Of a stretch of 64,000 nt of DNA, positions 57,877 through 64,000 are shown one piece after another. The DNA comes from Crenobacter oryzisoli (GTDB lineage Bacteria > Pseudomonadota > Gammaproteobacteria > Burkholderiales > Chromobacteriaceae), in the NCBI RefSeq assembly GCF_030385785.1, contig NZ_JAUEDK010000023.1:1-64000 (forward strand), in the 5' to 3' direction. The position numbers and the translations under genes were made by a program. Each line of letters begins with the position of its first letter. Position 1 is the stretch's first letter. The notes below the pieces were generated by a model. It was not told where the DNA came from. It searched no databases and saw nothing but the letters and a program-made list of their open reading frames with translations.

Positions 57877-58968
57877 ATGAATTTCATCGACCTGAAGTCG
57901 CAATACCAGCATCTGAAAGCCGACATCGACGCGCGCATCCATGCGGTGCTCGACCACGGCCAGTACATCATGGGCCCGGAAGTGGCCGAGCTGGAGGCTC
58001 AGCTGGCGGCTTATGTCGGCGTGAAGCACGCGATCGGCGTGTCCGATGGCACCACCGCCTTGCAGATCGCGCTGATGGCGATCGGCATCCAGCCGGGCGA
58101 TGAGGTGATCACGACCCCGTTCACCTTTATCGCCACCGGCGAGATGATCGCGCTGCTCGGCGCCAAGCCGGTGTTCGTCGACATCGACCCGGCTACCTAC
58201 AACCTCGACCCCAATCTCATAGAAGCGGCGATCACGCCGAAGACCCGCGCGATCATGCCGGTGAGCCTGTACGGCCAGTGCGCCGACTTCGACACGATCA
58301 ACGCGATCGCCGCCAAGCACAATCTGGCGGTGATCGAGGACGGCGCGCAGAGCTTCGGCGCGACGTACAAGGGCCGGAAGTCCGGCGCGCTGTCGACCAT
58401 CGGCAGCACCAGCTTCTTCCCGTCCAAGCCGTTGGGTTGCTACGGCGACGGCGGCGCGTTGTTCACCGATGACGACGAGCTGGCCAAGACCATCCGCCAG
58501 ATCCGTTCGCACGGCCAGGACCGCCGCTACCACCACCCGATCATCGGCCTGAACGGTCGTCTCGACACCCTCCAGGCCGCAGTGCTGCTGGCCAAGCTGC
58601 CGAGCTTCGCCGACGAGGTCGCCGCGCGTGAACGCATCGGCGCGCGTTACTCGGAACTGTTGAAGGACGTGGCGCGCGTGCCGGCGCTGGCAGAGGGCTG
58701 CAACAGCGTGTACGCCCAGTACACCATCGAGATCGATGGCCGCGAAGCGGTGCAGGCCGCGCTGAAGGAGCAGGGTGTGCCGACTGCGGTGCACTACCCG
58801 GTGCCGCTGAACCTGCAGCCGGCCTTCGCGCACCTGAACCAGCCGGTCGGCAGCTTCCCGCATGCCGAGGCCGCCGCGCGCCGGGTGATGAGCCTGCCGA
58901 TGCACCCCTTCCTCGACGAGGCGACGCAGGACCAGGTCGTCGCGGCGGTGAAACAAGCGCTGGCCTGA
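57877..58968 (+). CDS. wbpE: UDP-3-keto sugar aminotransferase WbpE (DegT/DnrJ/EryC1/StrS)
   Basis: PLP enzyme that transfers an amino group to C3 of the keto sugar made by WbpB. The 363-residue protein has IMGPEVAELEAQLAAYVGVK, GVSDGTTALQIAL, EDGAQSFGATYKGRKSG and the PLP lysine in SFFPSKPLGCYGDGGA (about residue 184). With WbpA, WbpB and WbpD it completes UDP-2,3-diacetamido-2,3-dideoxy-D-glucuronate synthesis. The flippase follows after 3 nt. Confidence 0.92.
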   Translation: MNFIDLKSQYQHLKADIDARIHAVLDHGQYIMGPEVAELEAQLAAYVGVKHAIGVSDGTTALQIALMAIGIQPGDEVITTPFTFIATGEMIALLGAKPVFVDIDPATYNLDPNLIEAAITPKTRAIMPVSLYGQCADFDTINAIAAKHNLAVIEDGAQSFGATYKGRKSGALSTIGSTSFFPSKPLGCYGDGGALFTDDDELAKTIRQIRSHGQDRRYHHPIIGLNGRLDTLQAAVLLAKLPSFADEVAARERIGARYSELLKDVARVPALAEGCNSVYAQYTIEIDGREAVQAALKEQGVPTAVHYPVPLNLQPAFAHLNQPVGSFPHAEAAARRVMSLPMHPFLDEATQDQVVAAVKQALA

Positions 58969-58971
58969 TCG

Positions 58972-60246
58972 TTGCTGCTCGTTCGCCTGAAAAACCTGGC
59001 CGGCAGCGGCTTCGCGCGCAATGTCGCGACGCTGGCCGGCGGGGCCGCGCTCGCGCAGTTCCTGCCGCTGCTCGCGTCGCCGCTGTTGACCCGGCTCTAC
59101 CACCCGGCCGAGTTCGGCGTGCTGGCGGTGTATGTCGCCTGGCTGTCCAACCTGGCGGTGCTGGCCACCGGCCGTTACGAGTTGGCCATCGTGCTGCCCG
59201 ACGACGACCGTCGCTCTGCCAACCTGATGGGGTTGTCGCTGACCATCGCGCTGGGCCTGTCGGTGCTGTGCGCGCTGCTGTTCTGGCCCGGCCACCAGTG
59301 GCTGGCGGCCAAGGCCGGTGCTCCTAAGCTCGCGCCGTGGCTGCTGCTCTTGCCGCTGTCGGTGCTGCTGGCCGGCCTGATGCAGGCATGGACCAACTGG
59401 AACAACCGGCTGCAGCGCTACCAGGCCAATGCCGGCGGACGGATCGCCCAAGCGATCGGTAGCACCGGCGTGCAGCTCGGTCTCGGTTTTGCTGGCGCCG
59501 GGGCGGGCGGGCTGGTGTTCGGCCAACTGGCCGGCCAGGCGGCGTCGCTAGCGGCGCAGGCTTGGCAGGACGTGAGGCAGCGCTTCGGCTGGCGACACCA
59601 AGTCAGCCGCGACGGCATGGCCGCCGAGGCGCGCGCCTATGTGGAATTTCCGCGCGTCAACGCGCCGAACGCCTTCGTCGCCGCGCTGCTCGACACCCTG
59701 ACGGTGACGCTGCTGACCATGCTGTCTGGTTCGGTGACGGTGGGTCTGTATGGGCTGATGATGCGGGTGCTAAAGCTACCGGCGGCGCTGATCGGCCAGG
59801 CGGTCGGCCAGGTGGCGTTCCGCGACTTCGCCGCGGCCAAGAACGCCGGCCTGTCGCTGCTGCCGCTGTACCGCAAGACCGTCGCCGTGCTGATGGCGCT
59901 GGCGGTGCCGCCGTTCGTGGTGATCCTGCTGTGGGGCGAACCGCTGTTCGGCCTGGTGTTCGGCGCGAGCTGGCGCCCGGCCGGGGCGATGGCGTCGATG
60001 CTGGCGCCGTACATCCTGTGCCATTTCATCGCGTCGCCGCTGGGGATGATCCCGCTGGTGATCCAGCGTCAGCGCACCGCCTTCGTGTTCACCCTCGTCG
60101 GCAACGCCTTGTTCCTAGGCAGCTTGTGGGCCGGTTTTGCGCTGTGGGGCAGCGTCACCGCCGCGTTCGGCTTGGTGTCGGCGGTGATGGTGGTGTACTT
60201 CCTCGTCTACTTCTACTGGCTCTACCGGGCCGTTCAACAGCCATGA
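58972..60246 (+). CDS. Polysaccharide flippase (Wzx/MOP superfamily)
   Basis: A 424-residue membrane protein with about 11-12 predicted helices: GGAALAQFLPLLASPLLTRL begins it and ATLAGG precedes the first helix, typical of Wzx-like lipid-linked sugar flippases of the MOP superfamily. It uses TTG at 58972, 3 nt after the wbpE stop, and its TGA overlaps the next ATG. It would move undecaprenyl-linked repeat units across the inner membrane, though no Wzy polymerase is seen in the window. Confidence 0.87.
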   Translation: MLLVRLKNLAGSGFARNVATLAGGAALAQFLPLLASPLLTRLYHPAEFGVLAVYVAWLSNLAVLATGRYELAIVLPDDDRRSANLMGLSLTIALGLSVLCALLFWPGHQWLAAKAGAPKLAPWLLLLPLSVLLAGLMQAWTNWNNRLQRYQANAGGRIAQAIGSTGVQLGLGFAGAGAGGLVFGQLAGQAASLAAQAWQDVRQRFGWRHQVSRDGMAAEARAYVEFPRVNAPNAFVAALLDTLTVTLLTMLSGSVTVGLYGLMMRVLKLPAALIGQAVGQVAFRDFAAAKNAGLSLLPLYRKTVAVLMALAVPPFVVILLWGEPLFGLVFGASWRPAGAMASMLAPYILCHFIASPLGMIPLVIQRQRTAFVFTLVGNALFLGSLWAGFALWGSVTAAFGLVSAVMVVYFLVYFYWLYRAVQQP

Positions 60247-60818
60247 GTCTCTGGACCAAGATCACCCACCGCCTGTCTGGCCTGATCGGGCCGCGCATGG
60301 TCGTGGGCTTTACCCGCCACGATGGACAAAGGTTGCACCGGGTGCGCATCAGCAATATGACCCGGGTGGAGACGCTGGCGCGGCTCGACATCGAGGACAA
60401 TGTCTACATCGGCCACTTCAGCCTGATCGACGCCTCGGGCGGCTTGTCCATCGGCGCCGGATGCCAGATCACCAACTACGTGTCGCTGTTGACCCACTCC
60501 AGCCACGTGGCGATCCGCCTGTACGGCGACGCCTACCTGGAACACCGCGACCATGTCGGCTATCTGAAGAAGCCGAGCGTGATCGGCCGCTACAGCTTCA
60601 TCGGCCCGCACTCGGTGCTGATGCCGGGCGTGGCGATCGGAAAGGGCTCGATCGTGGCCGCCTACAGCTTCGTCGAGGCGGGCAGCTATCCCGATTTCGC
60701 GATCATCGCCGGAAATCCGGCCCGCGTGGTCGGCGATACCCGCGAGGGCGACGCCAAGTGGTTGGCCGAACACCCGGAACTGCAACCTCATTACCAAGCG
60801 TGGGCCGAGCGTGACTGA
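60243..60818 (+). CDS. Hexapeptide-repeat acyltransferase
   Basis: A 191-residue left-handed beta-helix protein of the LbH/xenobiotic acetyltransferase type (IEDNVYIGHFSLIDASGGLS, IGAGCQITNYVSLLTHSSHV, GPHSVLMPGVAIGKGSIVAA, and the terminal GNPARVVGDTREGD). It probably acetylates a sugar of the surface glycan. ATG at 60243 overlaps the flippase stop (ATGA); the end overlaps the next GTG by 8 nt. Confidence 0.85.
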   Translation: MSLWTKITHRLSGLIGPRMVVGFTRHDGQRLHRVRISNMTRVETLARLDIEDNVYIGHFSLIDASGGLSIGAGCQITNYVSLLTHSSHVAIRLYGDAYLEHRDHVGYLKKPSVIGRYSFIGPHSVLMPGVAIGKGSIVAAYSFVEAGSYPDFAIIAGNPARVVGDTREGDAKWLAEHPELQPHYQAWAERD

Positions 60819-61893
60819 ACCCGTCGTCGACAAACTGCTGATTATCGGCTCCGCCTCCGTGCACACCTGGCGCTACCTGACGGGCATCGCCCCGCATGCG
60901 CGCGAGGTGTATCTGGCCTGCAACGGCGAGGTGCCGGCCGAGCGCCGTCCGGCCAACCTGGCCGGCACGCTGAAGCTGGACTTTCGCTTAGCGGCGCTCG
61001 GCAGCGCGGCGAAACTGAGAGCCTGGGTGCAGCAGATCCAGCCGGACCTTGCCCACGTGCACCAGGCCAACAGCGTTGCCTGGCACGCCAGCCGCGGTTT
61101 GCGTGGACTCGGCATTCCGTTGGCGCTGACCGCCTGGGGCTCGGACGTGCTGTTGTTGCCGAACCAGAATGCGCTGATGGCGCGGATGGTGAAGGCCAAC
61201 CTCGCCGCGGCCGACCTGATCACCTCCGACTCGCTGTACATGGCGGCGAGGATTCGCGAACTGGCGCCGGTGAAGCGGCTGGCGGTGCTCAACTACGGCA
61301 TCGATAGCCTGCCGCCGGAACCCGACGTCGCCGCCAAGCCGAAGAAGGTGTTGTCCTGCCGGCTGCACAAGCCGCTCTATCGCATCGACGCGATCCTCAA
61401 GGGCTGGGCGGCGATCGAGGCGCAGCCGGAGTTCGCCGATTGGTCGCTCACCGTCGCCGCCAGCGGCAGCGAGACCGACGCACTGAAAGCGCTGGCCGAA
61501 CGGCTGGGCCTGACACGCGTCACCTTCACCGGCTTCGTGGCCAGCGACGTGCTGGGACAGCTCTACCGCGACAGCCGGGTGTTCGTCAGCGTGCCGGAAT
61601 CGGACGCGACCAGCATCAGCCTGTTGGAAGCGATGGGCCACGGCTGCCTGCCACTGTTGTCCAATCTGCCGGCCAACCTGGAATGGGCGATCGACGGCCT
61701 GAACGGCCGCATCGCCGAGGACGTGAGCCGGCTCGGCGACGATATGGCGCGGGCGATGCGTGACGCGGCCGACGACGAGCGGCTCGCGCGCATCGCCACG
61801 CTCAATCGCGGCCTCGTTGCCGACAAGGCCTTGCACGCCGACAATATGGCGGCCTTTGCCGCCCTTTACTCCGAATTGCTGCAAAAACCATGA
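60811..61893 (+). CDS. Glycosyltransferase (GT4-like)
   Basis: A 360-residue GT-B glycosyltransferase. N-terminal half: IIGSASVHTWRYLTGI and HVHQANSVAWHASRGLRG, with TAWGSDVLL. C-terminal half: VTFTGFVASDVLGQLYRDSR and VPESDATSISLLEAMGHGCL, the E-x7-E retaining donor site of family GT4. It uses GTG at 60811 overlapping the acyltransferase gene, and its TGA overlaps the next ATG. Donor and acceptor sugars are unknown. Confidence 0.87.
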   Translation: MTEPVVDKLLIIGSASVHTWRYLTGIAPHAREVYLACNGEVPAERRPANLAGTLKLDFRLAALGSAAKLRAWVQQIQPDLAHVHQANSVAWHASRGLRGLGIPLALTAWGSDVLLLPNQNALMARMVKANLAAADLITSDSLYMAARIRELAPVKRLAVLNYGIDSLPPEPDVAAKPKKVLSCRLHKPLYRIDAILKGWAAIEAQPEFADWSLTVAASGSETDALKALAERLGLTRVTFTGFVASDVLGQLYRDSRVFVSVPESDATSISLLEAMGHGCLPLLSNLPANLEWAIDGLNGRIAEDVSRLGDDMARAMRDAADDERLARIATLNRGLVADKALHADNMAAFAALYSELLQKP

Positions 61894-62984
61894 AAATCGC
61901 CCATTTGACCAGCGCCCATCCGCGCCACGACATCCGCATCTTCGTGAAGGAATGCGCGTCGCTCGCTGCCGCCGGCCACGAGGTGACGCTGATCGTCGCC
62001 GACGGTCTGGGCAACGAGATCAACCGCGGCGTGCATATCCACGACGTTGGGCCGAAGTCGGGCGGACGGTTGTCGCGGATGACTGGCACGGTGCGCCGGG
62101 TAATGGACGCGGCGCTGGCGCTGAAGCCCGATGTCGCGCATTTCCACGACCCGGAGCTGATCCCGGCGGCACTGCGGCTGAAGAAGGCCGGCATCAAGGT
62201 GGTGTACGACGTGCACGAAGACGTGCCGCGCCAGATCCTGGCCAAGCATTGGATTCCCGGCGTGCTGCGGCCGACAGTGTCCGGCACCTTCGAGAAGCTG
62301 GAAGACTTCGCGGTGCGCCGTTTCGACGCCATCGTCACCTCCACCCCGCACATCCGCGAGCGCTTCCGCCCGCTGAATCAGCGGGTGGTCGACATCTGCA
62401 ACTTCCCGATCCTGGAAGAACTGGTGCGGGACACGCCGTGGGAGGCGCGCCGCAACGAAGTGTGCTACATCGGCGGCATCTCGCGCATCCGCGGCATCGA
62501 GCCGATCGTCGCGGCGCTGCCCGATTCCGGCGCGCGGCTGAACCTGGCCGGGCCGTGGAGCGAGAGCGACCTGAAGCAGAAACTGCTGCCGAGCGAGGGC
62601 TGGGCGCGCGTCAACGACCTGGGCGTGCTCGACCGCGCCGGCGTGGCCGACGTGCTGGCGCGCTCCAAGGTGGGCTTGGTGACGTTGTTTCCGACGCCGA
62701 ACTATGTCGATGCACTACCGATCAAACTGTTCGAATACATGGCCGCCGGCATGCCGGTGATCGCCAGCGACTTTCCGGTGTGGCGTGCCATCGTCGACGA
62801 CGCCGGCTGCGGCCTCTTGGTTGACCCGCAGGACCCGGCGGCGATTGCCACGGCGATCCGCGAACTGTTGGCCAACGAGGAACGCGCCTACGCGATGGGA
62901 GAGGCCGGCAAGAAAGCGGTACTGAACAAATATTCGTGGGCGGCCGAGGCGGACAAGCTCGTGCGGCTCTACGCGCAGCTGTGA
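61890..62984 (+). CDS. Glycosyltransferase family 4
   Basis: A 364-residue GT4-type enzyme: MKIAHLTSAHPRHDIRIFVK, HFHDPELIPAALRLKKAGIK, YDVHEDVPRQILAKHW, TSTPHIRERFRPLNQRVVD and the C-terminal LPIKLFEYMAAGMPVIASDF, the E-x7 donor-binding region. It overlaps the previous gene by 4 nt (ATGA) and is likely one of the glycan assembly enzymes of the locus. Confidence 0.88.
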   Translation: MKIAHLTSAHPRHDIRIFVKECASLAAAGHEVTLIVADGLGNEINRGVHIHDVGPKSGGRLSRMTGTVRRVMDAALALKPDVAHFHDPELIPAALRLKKAGIKVVYDVHEDVPRQILAKHWIPGVLRPTVSGTFEKLEDFAVRRFDAIVTSTPHIRERFRPLNQRVVDICNFPILEELVRDTPWEARRNEVCYIGGISRIRGIEPIVAALPDSGARLNLAGPWSESDLKQKLLPSEGWARVNDLGVLDRAGVADVLARSKVGLVTLFPTPNYVDALPIKLFEYMAAGMPVIASDFPVWRAIVDDAGCGLLVDPQDPAAIATAIRELLANEERAYAMGEAGKKAVLNKYSWAAEADKLVRLYAQL

Positions 62985-62997
62985 GAAAGTCCCACGC

Positions 62998-63447
62998 ATG
63001 AAGATCTGGCAGCAATCGCGATGGCAGCCGGCGCTGACGGTGGCGCTGGCCGTGCTGTTGTTCGTGTTGGTCCTGCCGGTGCTGCGACCGGGCTGGGCGG
63101 CCGGCGTCGCCGGGCTGGCGCTATGTCTGGGGCTGGTCGCCTGGCTGAGCCGCGGGGCACAGCGCCTGCGCGCTTTCGAGGGCCAGCACATCGAGCGCTG
63201 GCCCGCGGTGCGGGCGGCGGGCCTGTCGCGCTTTATGCTGCGCCATTGCGTGTTGGCAATGTTGCTGCCGGGCATGCTGTTCCTCGTGGGGGTGCAGCAA
63301 CTGCGGCTGCCGATGCCGGGTGCGACGAGCCCGGTCGGCTGGCTCGTGCCACTGTTATATCTGGCGATGCCCGGGGTGTGGACCATCTGGTCGACCTGGC
63401 GCCGTCTCGAAAAAAATTATCAGCTGCATCTGCAGCAAAAGGGATAG
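62998..63447 (+). CDS. Unrecognised small membrane protein (polysaccharide locus)
   Basis: A 149-residue protein with four predicted membrane segments (about residues 12-30, 34-50, 80-98 and 108-130), a basic cytoplasmic loop (RGAQRLRAFEGQHIERWPAV) and a charged C-terminus. The high Trp/Arg content and the terminal TRP-rich WSTWRRLEKNYQLHLQQKG suggest an inner-membrane protein. I recognise no family. It lies 13 nt after the previous glycosyltransferase and 5 nt before the next small gene, so it belongs to the operon. Confidence 0.7.
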   Translation: MKIWQQSRWQPALTVALAVLLFVLVLPVLRPGWAAGVAGLALCLGLVAWLSRGAQRLRAFEGQHIERWPAVRAAGLSRFMLRHCVLAMLLPGMLFLVGVQQLRLPMPGATSPVGWLVPLLYLAMPGVWTIWSTWRRLEKNYQLHLQQKG

Positions 63448-63452
63448 GCATC

Positions 63453-63749
63453 ATGGCCAAGGAAACCTCCACCGCGTTCTGGGCGCGTTGGCGCGAACAA
63501 CGCAAGAAGGGGCCGCTCGCCTTCATTATGCGCAAGGCGCTGATCTACGCCGTGCTGGCGCTGCCGGTCGGCTACCTGTACGACTGGATGCGCGGCAAGC
63601 CGATCAATCCCGATCCGTTCTACCATCTGCTCAACCTGCTGGCGCTGCTGCTGTTGCTCGGCGTGCTCGGCTATATCGGCTGGCGTTTCAACGAGGCGCG
63701 CTTCAAGGGTCTGGACGACGAAGCAAGACGGCGCGGTTTCTCCGAATGA
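63453..63749 (+). CDS. Unrecognised 98-residue membrane protein (polysaccharide locus)
   Basis: Starts MAKETSTAFWARWREQRKKG behind GGGATAGG and has two predicted helices (about residues 28-45 and 58-78) followed by a charged tail (RFNEARFKGLDDEARRRGF). The N-terminal KKGPLAFIMRKALIYAVLAL is amphipathic into the first helix. No family recognised. The stop overlaps the next glycosyltransferase start (ATGA). Its location between glycosyltransferases suggests an accessory role in glycan export or assembly. Confidence 0.72.
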   Translation: MAKETSTAFWARWREQRKKGPLAFIMRKALIYAVLALPVGYLYDWMRGKPINPDPFYHLLNLLALLLLLGVLGYIGWRFNEARFKGLDDEARRRGFSE

Positions 63750-64000
63750 AGATCCTCTACATCAACCACTATGCCGGCAGTCCGCGCCACGGCATGGAGT
63801 TCCGCCCCTACTATCTGGCGCGCGAATGGGTGCGTGCCGGCCACCAGGTGACGATGGTCGCCGCCGACACTTCGCACCTGCGCCAGCGCAACCCGCGCAT
63901 GAACGAAAAGTACCGCGACGAGGACATCGACGGCATCCACTACCTGTGGTGCCGCACCCGTCCGTACCAGGGCAACGGCATCGGTCGGGTGCTGAACATT
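63746..64000 (+). CDS. Glycosyltransferase (3' end outside window)
   Basis: The first 85 codons of a GT4-type glycosyltransferase: MKILYINHYAGSPRHGMEFR, YYLAREWVRAGHQVTMVAAD and YLWCRTRPYQGNGIGRVLNI. The start resembles WbuB/WcaL-like family 4 enzymes with an N-terminal GSPRHGMEFR segment. ATG at 63746 overlaps the preceding stop. The rest lies beyond the window. Confidence 0.8.
   Translation, partial: MKILYINHYAGSPRHGMEFRPYYLAREWVRAGHQVTMVAADTSHLRQRNPRMNEKYRDEDIDGIHYLWCRTRPYQGNGIGRVLNI

Overview
The window looks like a chromosomal segment of a GC-rich betaproteobacterium, most likely in the order Neisseriales (a Chromobacterium-like relative). The rif, str, S10, spc and alpha ribosomal clusters run together on one strand, as in Neisseria and Chromobacterium, with a tuf gene at each end of the first 18 kb. 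RpoA, RpoB and the ribosomal proteins look betaproteobacterial. No prophage, CRISPR array, resistance island or intact insertion sequence is visible.

1-31.8 kb is the core translation and transcription block: tuf (5' end cut off), tRNA-Trp, secE, nusG, rplKA, tRNA-Thr, rplJL, rpoBC, rpsLG, fusA, tuf, rpsJ, then rplC through rplQ with secY, infA, rpmJ and rpoA. Genes are tightly packed, often with 1-20 nt overlaps. The few longer gaps hold promoters and hairpins: a terminator after tRNA-Trp, an L10 leader followed by tRNA-Thr, hairpins between rplL and rpoB and between rpoB and rpoC, a terminator plus strong promoter before rpsL, a terminator between rpsJ and rplC, and a promoter plus hairpins before rplN.

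31.8-37.6 kb is a tRNA/ribosome maturation and envelope operon: miaB, a YciI-like gene, phoH (ybeZ), ybeY, a CorC-like gene and lnt. A structured untranslated leader precedes miaB. 37.7-48.4 kb is accessory metabolism. mmsA and a beta-alanine:pyruvate aminotransferase gene face a MocR-type regulator across palindromic operator candidates. Then come a MOSC protein, a MarR regulator with a DHA2-type drug exporter, a LysE exporter, a candidate small RNA, a DUF2905 protein, a HugZ-like protein and a small lipoprotein.

48.4-49.8 kb is gene-poor, with a decayed transposase fragment and one well-signalled micro-ORF, and ends at a tRNA with anticodon CAT. 50.0-54.4 kb holds midA, a secreted protein, a pteridine-reductase-like SDR, ttcA and a spermidine-synthase-like gene. 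54.6-64.0 kb is a surface-polysaccharide locus. wbpA, wbpB, wbpD and wbpE would make a UDP-2,3-diacetamido-2,3-dideoxy-D-glucuronic acid type precursor. They are followed by a flippase, an acyltransferase, glycosyltransferases and two small unrecognised membrane proteins; the last glycosyltransferase runs off the window.

The observation I would follow first is a 9-mer, TTGGCCGAA, seen at least 19 times on both strands, in several reading frames and in three non-coding gaps, including an inverted pair between fusA and tuf. It resembles the way DNA uptake sequences are spread in Neisseriaceae, but it is not a Neisseria uptake sequence. Other leads are tRNA-Thr inserted between the L10 autoregulatory leader and rplJ, a candidate sRNA at about 46.47-46.60 kb, and a near-identical 16-bp promoter element upstream of the tRNA-modification genes miaB and ttcA.
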